Source: Adiantum capillus-veneris (Eukaryota > Streptophyta > Polypodiopsida > Polypodiales > Pteridaceae). Taken from it: a stretch of 64,000 nt of DNA. Location of the stretch: assembly GCA_014529385.2 (NCBI GenBank), contig CM043947.1, forward strand, positions 102,918,811-102,982,810, given 5' to 3'. Of the stretch, positions 24,900 through 37,439 are shown in pieces (within the stretch, counting starts at the first letter, position 1; every line of letters begins with the position of its first letter). The position numbers and the translations under genes are program-made. The notes under the pieces were generated by a model. That model made no database searches and was not told where the DNA came from. It worked only from the letters and a program-made list of their open reading frames with translations.

Positions 24900-26520
24900 A
24901 CGTAGCATAAAGCATAATAAGTATGTATGTGGGTGTTTCATGACAAGCACCCTGTGGCCTTAAGGTCATAGGGTTCCCTCTATGCTACATAAGAATCTCT
25001 TTGTGCTCTATGCTCTATGCTCTATCGTCTATGCTCTATGATCTATATTGACTTCCTATGGCCCCTAGACCACAAGGCGCCCTCATTGTTTCAAAAAAAC
25101 CCTCATTGTTTTGCTATGGCCCCAGGGCCATAGCTCTCTATGCCGGTATAAAGCATATTTGCTCTATATTAGCTTCCTAAGGCCTGAAGGCCATAGGGTT
25201 GTCCTCAAGATCACCTCACGGAGTTTCATGTCAAGTATATATACATCCTATGGCACCCCATGACCCTAGGGCCATAAGATCTCCAAACGGAACATACGGA
25301 AATCTATGGCCCTTGAGCTTATACATTGCAACCCCATGACCCTAGGGCCATAGGATTGGCATATGAAACATACGGCAATGTATGGCCCTTGAGCTTATAC
25401 ATTGCAACCCCATGACCCTAGGACTATAGGATTTCCAATGGAACATAAGGAAACGTATGGCCCTTGAGCTTATACATTGACACCCTATGGCCCTAGGGCC
25501 ACAAGACTTCAAAACATACAAGAAGACAACCTATGGCCCTAAGGCCAAGGGTGTGAGCATTGACACCCTATGGCCCTAGGGCCACAAGACTTCAAAACAT
25601 ACAAAAAGACAACCTACGGCCAAGATGTCAAAGGTGGACAAGATATCAATGCAGCCCCATGGCCCTAGGGCCATAGGATCTCTATATGGAACATGCGGCC
25701 TTGAGCTTATACATTGCCACCCTATGGCCCTAGGGCCACAAGATCTCACAACAGACAATAAGAGAACCTAAGGTCCCCAAGCTCAAGGGTGCGGGTGTAA
25801 GGGTGGCCAAGATATCAATGCAGCCCCATGGCCCTAGGGCCATAGGATCTCTATATGGGACATGTGGCACCCTATGGACCTTGAGCTTATACATTGCCAC
25901 CCCATTACCCTAGGGCCATAGGATTTCCAAATGGAGCATGGGTAATGTATGGCCCTTGAGCTTATACATTGTCATCCCATTACCCAAGGGCCATAGGATT
26001 TCCGAAATGAACATAGGCAATGAATGTGCCATTGCGCTTATACATTGCCACCCCAAGGCCCTAGGCCCGTGGACCTCCATATTGGACATGTGGCACGCTT
26101 ATGGCCCTTGAGCTTACATATTGCCACCCCCTGACCCTAGGCCATAGGATCTCCAGCTAAGAAAGTAGGCAACGTAATGGCTCTTGAGCTTATACATTGT
26201 CGTGGACCTAGGCCATAGGATCTCCAACTGGAACATAAGGCTATGTATTGGAGCTTATCCATTGTTGCCCCTAAACCCTAGGGCCATAGGATTTCCAAAT
26301 GGAATATAGGGCAACTTATGGCTCTTGAGCTTATTACATTGTCACCCTATGGCCCTAGGTCCACAAGCTTTCACATTGCCACCGTAGGGCCACAAGGATC
26401 TCACAAGATAGAAGAAGAAAACCCTAGGACATAGGATTTTCACGCTTTGATCCTTGACCTCTAACATTGTCGTCCTATGGTGTGAGCCTAGGGGTGGTTG
26501 AGGTGTCTTCATAATAATTT
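24900..26520. repeat. Inner-element palindromic minisatellite, block 1
   Basis: Many diverged copies of CCTATGGCCCTAGGGCCATA-type palindromes spaced by phrases such as TTGAGCTTATACATTG. They probably lie in the 5' intron of the transposase-like gene. 26520-26700 is AT-rich with no gene. Confidence 0.9.
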
Positions 26521-26699
26521 CGGCCATTCAAGGGATATCCGCAAGTGGCATAAATTTAAAAAATAATTAAAAAAAAATTACGCTATGACAAACTTTGTCA
26601 TAATGGTTTTTCAAATACACTTATTGATATCGGACAAAAAAATAGCGCACAATTTTTGGGATAATTTTTTTAAAATTTAGCTATTTTTAGTGTATTTTT

Positions 26700-27316
26700 T
26701 ACTATGCAGATTTTGATTCCGGAGTCAAATTTTGCTTCGTGGGTGTCGTTCCACTCGTACTACAAAGATATGGACATTGACAAAGCCTAGCACCAACTTT
26801 TTTTTTTCCATACTCTTTTTTTTTAATTTTCTTTTTATAAAGCTCTTTCAATTTCGGAGCCGACGAGCTATGTCTCATTTTTGAACAAAGCCTAGAACTC
26901 TAGTAATCTCGACTGCAAACCCGTGAGAACAGCCCCTACATTCAAAATTTGAATTTTGAATTTCTAACCTAACCTAACTAACCTTATCTCTCTCTTTCTC
27001 TCTCTACCACAAATTTTTTCGCACTGTCGCTCTCTTTCTCTCTCTCGTTTCTTGCTCGAAACCTACACAGAAACCTGCACAAAGCTTGTCTTTCTCTATC
27101 TCTCTCTCCCTCTCTCCCTACGCATACAGTTCTACGCCATCGTTGTGACGCGCACACAGATCTACGCGAGCCATTGCCACAACCTTCAACAGAAGGACTG
27201 TTGTCGCGACCTCCCAAACACACATTTGTTACCATCATCGTCGCGGCCTCAACACACCTAAGTGACTGCTTGCTACTGCTGCAGCCGGTTTTCATCAAAC
27301 ACAGATTTACTCAGAG
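26700..27316 (+). promoter_or_regulatory. Putative promoter and 5'-UTR exon region with CT-rich tracts
   Basis: A repeat-free island between the divergent transposase-like and ParB-MTase genes. It is AT-rich, then carries TCTCTCTC tracts (about 26985-27120), a higher-GC transcribed-looking stretch, and a good donor (CAGAG|GTAACATG) at about 27316. This would pair with the acceptor at 32817-32818 directly before the ParB-MTase start codon, giving a 5.5-kb 5'-UTR intron. It is inferred from composition and splice signals only. Confidence 0.4.
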
Positions 27317-28020
27317 GTAACATGTAGAAACCCTAATCTTTTTGCTTAATTCGGTTTTAACTGTTCTTAATCTAATTACGTTTTAGCTAAGTTGTGAATC
27401 ACCTCTCTCTAAAACAATAAACAAAAATCATTAATTACCTCTCTCTAAAACTATAAAACTGTAGACTGTAGAACTATAAAACAGAAAAATCTCTAATTAG
27501 AGATCTAAAACTGTAATACAGAATACTCTAATTAGAGACCTAAAAATATAAAACAGAAGACACTAATTAGGGACCTAAATTTGTAAAACGAAAAACTATT
27601 ATTAGGGACTTAAATCTGTAAAACAGAAAACTCCTCATAAGTGACCTAATACTGTAAAATTGTAAAACTCTAACTGCAAAAATCTCTAATTACAAAAACA
27701 ATTATAAACCTGCAAATACAAAAGACAATAACTACACAAAATGCTGAAACTATGGATACCTGTAATTGGGTTGTGGGGAGTTGGGCACACGTTGTAAGAG
27801 GACGAGTAGAGCGCGCTGCTGTATGAGGATGGATAAGGGTTCAGTTGCAAGAGGATGGGAAAAAAAAAGAGGCAAAAAGGTGGGAAAGAAAGTGTACACT
27901 ATATGTGTTTGTAAGATATGGTGTAATATAGTTTCTTTAAATTCATTTGTAGTCACTAAAATAAAAGTAGACATCAAATCTTTAGAAGGGTAGACAGGGT
28001 GTGCCTACATAGGGTTTCAC
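27317..28020. other. AT-rich spacer, no gene seen
   Basis: It contains repeated phrases of the type CTAATTAGAGACCTAAA...GTAAAACAGAAAA (about 27430-27690), a short imperfect tandem array. No coding or RNA feature was recognised. Confidence 0.5.
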
Positions 28021-31000
28021 CTCATACTAAAGAGTAACATATGGCCCTAAGGCACCCAATGACCATAAGGCCATAGGGTGGTCTCACATCGTACTACAGG
28101 GTGACCAATGTCCCATCTGGCCATAGGGTGCCAATGTACAATCTCAAGGGTCATAGGATTCCCTATGTTCCTATTGAAGATCCTATGGCCATAGGGCCAT
28201 AGGATCTCCAAAAAGTATATATGGCACTATGGCCATAGGATCACATGGTTCTCTATGTCCAATCTAGAGACCTTGTGGCCCAAGGGCCTTAGGGTGGCAA
28301 TGTACAATCTCAAGGGCCATAGGGTTCCCTATGTTCCTTTTGGACATAGGGTGGCACTAGGGCCATAGAATCTCCAAAAGCAACATAAAGAACCCAGGGC
28401 CATAGGATCAAAGGGTGACCTATTGGAGACCTTGTGGTCCAAGGGCTATAGTGTGGGAATGTAAAATCTCAAGGGCCATAGGCTTCCCTATGTTCCTTTT
28501 GGAGATCCTATGGTCCTCGGGCCATAGGATCTCCAAAATGAACATATGGCCCTACGGACAAAGGATCACAGGGTTCCCTATGTTCCTTTTGGAGATCCTA
28601 TGGTCCTCGCGCCATAGGATCTCCAAAATGAACATATGGCCCTATGGACGTAGGATCACAGGCTTCCATATGTTCCTTTTGGAGATCCTATGGTCCTCGG
28701 GCCATAGGATCTCCAAAAAGAACATATGGCCCTACGGACATAGGATCACAGGGTTCCCTATGTTCCTTTTGGAGATCCTATGGTCCTCGGGCCATAGGAT
28801 CTCCAAAATGAACATATGGCCCTACGGACATAGGATCACAGGGTGTCCTATGTTCCTTTTGGAGATCCTATGGTCCTCGGGCCAGAGGATCTCCAAAATG
28901 AACATATGGCCCTACCGACATAGGATCCCATCAAGAGACACAGTGGCCCAAGGGCCATAGGATGGCAATGTACAATCTCAAGGGCCATATGGTTCCATAT
29001 GTTCCTTTTGAAGATCCTATGGCCCTAGCGCCATAGAATCTCCAAAAGGAACATAAGGAACCTATGGCCATAGGATCAAAAGGTGCCCTATGTTCCATAT
29101 TGAGACGTTGCGGCCCAAGGGGCATTTGGTGTATTTGTACAATCTCAAGGGCCATAGGGTTCCATATGTTTTTTTTGGAGATCCTATGGCCCTATATCCA
29201 TAGGATCACAGGGTGCCCTATGTCCCATCTAGAGACCTTGTGGCCCAAGGGCCATAGGGTGACAATCTACAATCTGAAGGGCCATAGGATTCCCTATGTT
29301 CCCTAGGGTCACAAGGTGCCCTACATTCCATCCGAAGACCCTATGGCCCAAGTGCCATAGGGTGGCAATGTACAATCGAAAGGGCAATATGATTCCCTAT
29401 GTTCCTTTTGGAGATCCTATGGCCCTAGAGCCCTAGGTGCATGGGGCTGCTATGGTGCCCGTTAATATGCACCATGGTGTACCCTATGTACGTAGGCCAC
29501 CCTTGGGCCCTTGGATGCCCTCTGTCTCATCTAAAGACCTTGTGGTCCAAGGGCCATAGGGTGACAATCTACAATCTCAAGGGCACAAGGTGCCCTACTT
29601 TCCATTTGAAACAATGAGGGCACCTTGTGGCCTTCGGGCCATAGGATCTCTATGTAGAGCATAGAGCAAAGAGCATAGAGAGCTTCTTACTACCATAGAG
29701 GGAACCCTATGGCCTTCAGGCCACAGGGTGTCAATATAGAGATAACAGAGGTACTTACTAGCACAAAGGGGACCCTATGGCCTTCAGCCGACAAGGTCTC
29801 CTCAATATAAAGAAAATAGTATTTTTTACTGGCATAGAGAGCACCCTATGGACTTGGGTCCATAGGTTTCTTTAAAACATACAGGGCACCTTGTGTCCTT
29901 AGGGTCAAGAGATGTGTAGAGCATAGAGAGGTTCTTACTAGAATACAGGGGACTCTATGGCCTGAAGGCCACAAGCTCCCAATATGGAGCATAGATCGGT
30001 TCTTACTAGCATAGAGAGACCAAATAGTGCTTTATACATGGGGCCATAAGGTGTCAAAACAATGAGGGCACCTTGTGGCCTTGGGGCCATAGGATGTCAA
30101 TATAGAGCATAGAGCATAGAGCATAGAGCATAGAGCATAGTGCATAGAGAGCTTCTTACTACCATAGAGGGAACCCTATGGCTTTCAAGCCACAGGGTGT
30201 CAATATAGAGATAACAGAGGTTCTTACTAGAATAGAGGGGACCCTATGGCCTTCAGCCCACAAGGTCTCCTCAATATAGAGAAAATAGTGTTTTGTACTA
30301 GCATAGAGAGCACCCTATGGACCTGGGTCCATAGGTTGCCAAAAAACTGTCATGAATGGTTTCTTTAAAACATACAGGGCACCTTGTGCCCTTAGGGTCA
30401 TAAGATGTGTAGAGCATAGAGAGGTTCTTACTAGAATACAGGGAACTCTATGGCCTGAAGGCCACAGGGTCCCAATATGGAGCATAGATCAGTTCTTGCT
30501 AGCATAGAGAGACCAAATAGTGCTTTATACCTGGGAGCATAATGTGCCAAAACAATGAGGGTTTTTACAAAACTATGAGGGCACCTTGTGGCCTTGGGGC
30601 CATAGGATGTCAATATAGAGCATAAAGCATAGATCATAGAGAGCTTCTTATTGTCATAGAGGGAACCCTATGGCCTTCACGCCACAGGGTGTCAACATAG
30701 AGAAAACAGAGGTTCTTACTAGCATAGAGGGGACCCTATGGCCTTCAACCCACAAGGTCTTCTCAATGGCATAGAGAGAATCCTATGGCCCTGGGTCCAT
30801 AGGTTGCCAAAAAACCCTCATGAAGGGTTTCTTCAAAACATATAGGATGTGTAGAACATAGAGAGTTACTTACTAGCATAGGGGGGACCCTATGGCCTTC
30901 AGTCCATAGGGTGCCAATATAGAGTATAGATCGGTTCTTACTAACACAGAGAGACCAAATAGTGCTTTATACATGTGGCCATAGGGTTCCAAAACAACAA

Positions 31001-32760
31001 TGAGGGCACCTTGTGGCCTTGGGGCCATAGGATGTCAATATAGAGCATAGAGCATAGAGCATAGAGAGCTTCTTACTAGCATACAAGGAACCCTATGGCC
31101 TTCAAGCCACAGGGTGTCAACGTAGAGAAAATAGAGGTTCTCACTAGCATAGAGGGGAACCTATGGCCTTCAGCCCACAAAGTCTCCTCAATATAGAGCA
31201 AATAGTGTTTTTACTAGCATAGAGAGCACCCTATGGCCGTGGATCCATAGGTTGCCAAAAAACCATCATGAAGGGTTTCTTAAAAACATAGAGGGCACCT
31301 TGTGCCCTTGGGGTCATAGTATCTGTAGAGCATAGAGAGGTTCTTACTAACATACAGGGGACCCTATGGTCTTCATGCCAAAGGGTGCCAATATAGAGAA
31401 TAGATCGGTTCTTACTAGCACAGAGCGGACCCTATGGCCTTCAGGACAAAGGGTGCCAATATAGAACAAAGATCAGTTCTTACTAGCATAGAGAGACCAA
31501 ATAGTGCTTTATACATGGGGCCATAGGGTACCAAAACAATGAGGGTTGTTCAATGGCATAGATAAACACCCTATGGCCCTGGGTCCATAGGTTGCCAAAA
31601 AACCCTCCTGAAGGGTTTCTTCAAAACATAGAGGGCAACTTGTGTCCTTGGGATCATCGGATGTGTAGAGCATAGAGAGGTTCTTACTAGCATACAGGGG
31701 ACCCTATGGCCTTCAGGCCATAGGATGCCAATATAGAGCATAGATGGTTCTTACTAGCAAAGATCGGACCCTATGGCCTTCAGGCCAAAGGGTGCCAATA
31801 TAGAGCATGGAGCGGCTCTTACTAGAATATAGGGGACCATATGGCTTTCAAGTCACATACTGCCGATATAGAGAAAATAGTGTTTTTACTAGCATATAGA
31901 ACATCCTGACCTAGGGGGATTGGTTGTCAAAAATCCATCATAGAAGGGTTCCTATGGCCTTCAGCCCACAAGGTCTTCTCAATATAGAGCGAATAGTATT
32001 TTTCATTGGCATACAAAGCACCCTTGGGGCCCTTGAGGCCAACCCTATGGTCTTCAGGCCTTAGGGAGCTAATATAGAGCATGGTGCTTTCTATCGGCAT
32101 AGAGAGCTATGGCCCTAGGGCCATAGCAAAACAATGAGGTGTTTTTGGAAATGATGAGGGCACCTTGTGGTCTTGGGGCCATAGGAATTCAATATAGATC
32201 ATAGAGCATAGACGATAGAGCATAGAGCACAAAGAGATTCTTAGTAGTATAGAGGGAACCCTATGACCTTCAGGCCACAGGGTGCCATTATAGAGTAAAC
32301 AGAGGTTCTTACTAGCATAGAGGGGACCCTATGGACTTCATCCCACAAGGTCTCCTCAATATAGAGCAAATAGTGGTTTTTACTTGCATGGAGAGCACCA
32401 TATGGCCCTGGGGTCATAGGTTACCCGAAAACCCTCATGAAGCGTTTCTTTAAAACATTGTGGCCACCTTGTGGCCTTGGGGCCATAGGATGCCAATGTA
32501 GAGCATAGAGAGGTTCTTACTAGCATGCAGGGGACCCTATGGCCTTCAGGCCACATGATGCCATATGGTGTTGGTGTAGAGGCTCTAAAGGGGTATTTAG
32601 GCCATTCAAGGAATACTTCTTTGAGGGTCCTCTAATGTCATAAGGGAACATGTGATCACACTACCATAGAGTGGCCTAGGTACACTTGTAGAACCATTTT
32701 GTTGGCACCCTTTGGACCTAGGACCACATGGTTTAACATAGAGGTGACTCTATGGCCCTA
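28020..32760. repeat. Inner-element palindromic minisatellite, block 2
   Basis: A dense array. At 28480-28925 a unit of about 90 bp (GTTCCTTTTGGAGATCCTATGG, broken here by its variants, plus CTCGGGCCATAGGATCTCCAA) is repeated about five times with few changes. From 29600 to 32560 longer units with GAGCATAGAG, TTCTTACTAGCATAGAG and CCCTATGGCCTTCAGGCC recur every few hundred bases. An apparent 181-codon frame at 28415-28960 is a repeat artefact. Confidence 0.9.
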
Positions 32761-32821
32761 GGTCCATATGGATGTAATAATATCCATCTTGTCTAAATAT
32801 ATGTCATTCTTTTTACAGAAA

Positions 32822-35556
32822 ATGTCTCAGAAGAGAAAGTCAAAGTCAGTTGATGCAATAGGCTCAACACCAAGTTCTTGGTATCTAGATTTTCACTTAC
32901 CAAATGGTGGAAGTGATGAGAAAGTCCACTTGTTCTTTCAAGATAAAGAGCAATTGCCCTTCAAGGACTGTGGTATTGTCAAGGACATAAAGAAAGATTG
33001 TTCAGATCTTGAAATGTCTCCATGTCTTGGAGTAAAACTACTGAATGGTGACTCCTACTTGTTGGAGCCTGTGGCATTTGCTCAAAAATTGATGAAGGTT
33101 GATTATGAAGGAGTGACAATGACAAAAGCAGGGTGGGTGGAGCTTCAAGACGACACTCCAAGAGAGAACTTTATAGACTTATATATTGAGGGCTTTAAGA
33201 AAGTCAATCAATATTTAGGTAAATTGAGCAACACAAAGAAGAATAAGAAGCGAAAGAATGAAGACACAGGTACAGTAAATCAATCTAAGACGCTCAAGGA
33301 GAGTCAGACTCCCTCACTTGGAGAAAATAGTGGAAATGTGGCGAAAGAAAATCTTTCAGTTATACCCTTACAAACTCAAGAAGCAGGAGATTCTAGTGGA
33401 CTTGCAACCCTAACAGTTGGAACCCCCTCAGTGACAGTGGTTGTGGACTCAGCATCCTTAGCTGTGTTGGACTCTATTATATAGCCCAAAGAAAAAGATC
33501 TTGATAAAGAAGTTGCCAAAACTTCTAAGAGTGGGCTAGATGGATACGTCGGAATTGACCACTATTTTAAATTTGGTGTACAATTTACCCAATTGATCCC
33601 AGTTGAGCAATGCAACCTTGCACCAGATGGCTATAGATGCAGACCATTGTCAGATGTATATGTGAAATATCTCTTGAAGCAATTTGCAGGGCACTCTAGG
33701 CCAGTCTCCAGTGCAGCAGACTTGATGCCGTGTAACCCAATTACAAAAATGCCTTTACAAACAGCTGAAATGCATGGAGACAAGCTATCAACATACCACC
33801 ACTGGATTCTAGCTGGTCAGCATTCCATCATAGCGGCTAGAGCTTTTTTGCGTAACAACAGCACTAAGCATGCTTTGAGAAAAGAGTTCTACAAGTTTAG
33901 AACTGCAAGGATAGTGGTAGACGCTCCGAAAGAGGTTGCTGTTCGAATTTCTAGAATGGAGAACATGGAGAGAATAACAGCACTGAAACACCAGCCTTAT
34001 GTGGAGGTCTTTAAGCATGGCCGTAGTCAATGGCTTGCATATTCTAAACCAACAAAACCCAAGGCAGGTGTTCCTGTCGATCATCCGAGTCGAGCAGGTT
34101 GGGATGTAAGTTCCACTTCCCTATGCTTGTTTTTGTTACAAATATGTCTTGAAATAAAGTTAATTTTATTTTCTTTATTTTGAAGGCCTTTGTAAATGTG
34201 GCGAACATCGTGTTCAACCATAAATCATTTGCCAACAAAGAAGCACACATGGTCATGTACAATGATGAAATCTATGATCAGTGGATACACATCTTGGAGA
34301 AGCATCAGACATCAACTGCTCTTGGGCAACAACCAAGCATAACAACCTTTAGATGCCTAAATGGTTTAGAAGATAATGATGTCAAGCTACTACAACAAGA
34401 GCTGGCAGATGAGAAGATCTGCTTAGTGAAGCAACCAGGTCAAGCGGGCATGCTCGACCTCACTGCACGTGCAACGGTCTTAAAGAAGACCAGGGTTTTT
34501 GAGCCTCAAATGTTGATGGCATTTAAAGAGATAGATCCATCAGCAATAGAAGTTACTTCATGGGATCAATGTAAGTCTCATTATAACATTACAGATGAGA
34601 TTTACAAATCTCTCTTCACGAGTTGTACGCAATGGCTAAATCTCCTACTACAAAAAGGAAAGGAGAAAGAGCCAATTCCTGAGATCACTAGGGGATATGT
34701 GCAGTGGATCATTTCACAAAAGAATGGGACTTCTAGTTTGGAATTCATTTTACCATGGACAATCAAGTGTGTTGGAAAGAATCTGGAAGGCATTGAGTTT
34801 CTCTGCAGTGAGAATAGCTGTAAAATTCGTGTTGGTGTTTGCATCATAGACACAACACACAAAAGTCTTACATCTAGTGGTTGGAGTGCTGCCCAATTTG
34901 GTAAAGTAATTGATGGATTATGTGGGGTAGCACATCAACCATCAGAGTTTTTAATTGCCGGCTTAGTCAAGTATCAGCATGCTGCTTCCCTAGAGAAGGC
35001 AATTTCTGAAAAAGCTAAATGGTATGAAATGCACGTTCTACCTTTGAGCTCCTTAATGGGATCAGAGACCATCCAAACATGTGCTCTTCGCAAAGTAATT
35101 TTCGGGGTTTGGGCATTTTTCAGTCAAGGAGATCAGTACACCAACTACTCTAGTGTTAAAGAGTCATTGTTGGAGCCAATGCATACTCTTTGCATCAATG
35201 ACGACGAGTATGATGCTGTGACCACGGCCAAATCCTTTTTTGTACGTCGTGCAATCAAATGCATCTGTCTCAAAGAAGATGATCAAGTGATAGACATCTT
35301 CTCATTAGGCTATGGGACTAAAGAGGCACTACAACAACAGAGAAAGGTGATATCAGTTGCATGTAGTAGTGATCAAATGACGCAATTGGAATCTCTTTGC
35401 CATTCCATAGTGGAAGAAGACCTTGATCTTAGAAGGTGGGCAGGTGTGGATAACACAGAGAAAGTCAATGCCAAGGATTCAAAGGAAGAAGAAATTGAAG
35501 AACCATTGGATGCAAGTGTTGAGGCCATTCTAGAAATTCTACAGGAAACAGGTTAA
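32822..35556 (+). pseudogene. Inner-element ParB-like/amino-methyltransferase-like fusion gene (one in-frame TAG)
   Basis: The ATG at 32822 lies three bases behind the acceptor (CTTTTTACAG). Exon 1 is 32822-34105, an 80-bp GT-AG intron is 34106-34185 (after Gly-Trp-Asp, phase 0, same place as in the outer copy), and exon 2 is 34186-35556: 884 codons. An unknown N-terminal domain (WYLDFHLP...KVHLFF) is followed by a Lys/Ser-rich linker with a TAG at 33482-33484 (codon 221). ParB/DGQHR-like part, about residues 255-420: LAPDGYRCRPLSDVYVKYLL and YHHWILAGQHSIIAARAFL. C-terminal part, about residues 640-830, resembles a beta-class DNA amino-methyltransferase: VGVCIIDTTHKS in place of DPPY, then IKCICLKEDDQVIDIFSLGYG in place of FxGxG. 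Catalytic residues look lost. ParB-MTase fusions are known from bacteria and phages; DNA binding here is inferred. A splice removing 33270-33484 could bypass the TAG but would shift the frame. Confidence 0.68.
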
Positions 35557-37137
35557 GCTAGCTACCCATGATATTAGATTACTGATATTTAGATTATTAT
35601 TGTTGTCATTTTATTTTATTTGTACCATCTCAAATCTACCCATGATGTTAAAAACATTGATGTTTGACTCGTTATTTTTCTCAATTTATTTTCTTTGAAA
35701 AAATGTGAACTTGTGAGTTTGAGTTTTTTCACAATAAATGAATTAGACTTAAGTGTATGATATTATATGGACATGTTTTGGTAAATAGAATTCTACATTT
35801 ATATATTGTCATAAGATATATATTATGTAATACTTTAAAGTTAATTGATCATATGAGGTTTGGGAAGAATACACTATGACTTGAGGATCATAGAGTTCTT
35901 TGTAGACTTGAGGATCATAGAGTTCTTTGTAGACAAGACACCCTATGGCCCTAGGGCCATAGAATCCCCCAAAAGAAAATGGGATACCCTAAAACCTTAC
36001 AGATGTAGGGTGATTACACTGAGTCTCTAAAAGGGCACATAAGCATCTGGGTTACTCTATAGCCTTAGGCCCATAGGGTGTCAACATAGAATCCCCCAAA
36101 AGAATTTGGCTACCCTACAATCTTACAAATATAGGGTGATTATATAGAGTCTTTAAAAGGGTACATAAGCATTTGGGCTAGTCTACAGCCTTAAGGCCAT
36201 AGGGTGTCAACACAGCTATCCTACAATCTTATGTATATAGAGAGATTACATAAAGTCTCCAAACGGGCACATGAGTATTTGGGATATTCTAGAAGGAAAA
36301 ATAAGTTATCCAAGAGAATTTGGGATACCCTAAGGCCTTAGGGCCATAGGGTGGTGACATAGAATCTCCACAGGGACACTTAAATCACCCCATGGATACA
36401 AATCACCTAGCTCTTATGGACACATCTTATAAAACATCACATGACACCCTATAACCTTTAGACCATAGGTTGGTTATTCTAGGTCACCTAAAGACTCTTT
36501 AAGTGTTTCAAGAACATTTTTTGTTGGCCTTATATCTTGTGTCCATATCTAGGTGTCTATTGAGAATGAAATAAGCTAGAAAAAACTAAAAAGTATTTAG
36601 TCCTCAAAATTCCAAAATGAGAGTTTGAACAATTGATGTATGATCATTTTTTGTTGGGTGTAAGTCCTTCTATTGTGAATTGATGGTGTAAGCGTTTGAA
36701 ATAATCATCTTTGTATTGCAACTAACTAGATTAAACATATTCGCTTTGAAATAATTATCTTTGTATTGAAACTAACTAGATTAAACATATATTCAATATT
36801 TTTTGTAAATGCCAATTGATTGCTTAGATAGTAAACATCGAGTATAAATGGTTATTGAAGAATTTGTCCTTTGGATTATGTGAAGATTTATTTCTTTGAT
36901 TGTAACAAGATTTTATTCAAAGATATAAAGTGCGAGTATTTTGTTCCAAACTATGATTTTGTTTCTCTTCTAGATGATGCAGAGAATTGGAATTTATATC
37001 TTGAATTTTTTTCAATAGAGGGAAGCTAGGACTAGTAGAATTTTTTAGCTTGTCATGTAGCAATCGGAACATTGTATCAAGGTTTATTGCAAAGAAATGA
37101 TTGTATAATGTATAACCATTGTTTAAGTTTGTGAATT
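35557..37137. other. Spacer with sparse palindromic repeats
   Basis: AT-rich 3' flank of ParB-MTase. 35880-36480 holds degenerate CCTATGGCCCTAGGGCCATA-type units with ACCCTAC..CTTA phrases, and 36690-36790 has a short direct duplication (TTTGAAATAATCATCTTTG). No gene seen. Confidence 0.6.
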
Positions 37138-37275
37138 AGAAGTAGAAGGCAATGCAAGTTCCAAAATATGTGCAATGCCATAAGGAGAATCCAACACAAA
37201 TACTTTTGCCCCTCAGGATTTGTAAATCAAAGTGCATGGTGAGCCGGACCTTCCATCCACCAACAGATCAATGCA
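37138..37275 (+). pseudogene. Degenerate fragment of the FCP1-1 N-terminal exon
   Basis: It matches the inner FCP1-1 exon from 42605 onward (GAAGTAGAAGG..., GGAGAATCCAACACAAATA, GTGCATGGTGAG) with substitutions and stops. It begins at the same GAAGTAGAAGG at which the duplicated exon at 39717-39977 ends. Confidence 0.75.
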
Positions 37276-37439
37276 TTTGTGAATTACAGTACTTGCAAAT
37301 TTGATTTAAATGTTTGAATGTTATGATGATATTTGAAGGCAAAGACCCCTTCAACTGTGTGGCAAAGCAACAAATGTATGATGTATGATAATGATTCAAT
37401 TTTGTATATTGTGTTGCATATTTATCTCAGTATTAACTT

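Noticed and set aside
26984-27298. A 104-codon minus-strand frame rich in Arg and Glu
   Set aside because: It translates CT/GA tracts of the putative 5'-UTR island.
28415-28960. A 181-codon plus-strand frame with five near-identical 30-residue repeats
   Set aside because: It is a translation of the palindromic minisatellite, which happens to have a unit length divisible by three; the DNA, not the protein, is what is conserved.
24900-32760. CRISPR-like array of short palindromic repeats
   Set aside because: Units are diverged, irregularly spaced and grade into each other, in intron-bearing plant DNA; no cas genes.
33270-33484. An intron that would remove the TAG in the inner ParB-MTase gene
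   Set aside because: GT and AG are present, but the length (215) is not a multiple of three and the region is otherwise open in frame.
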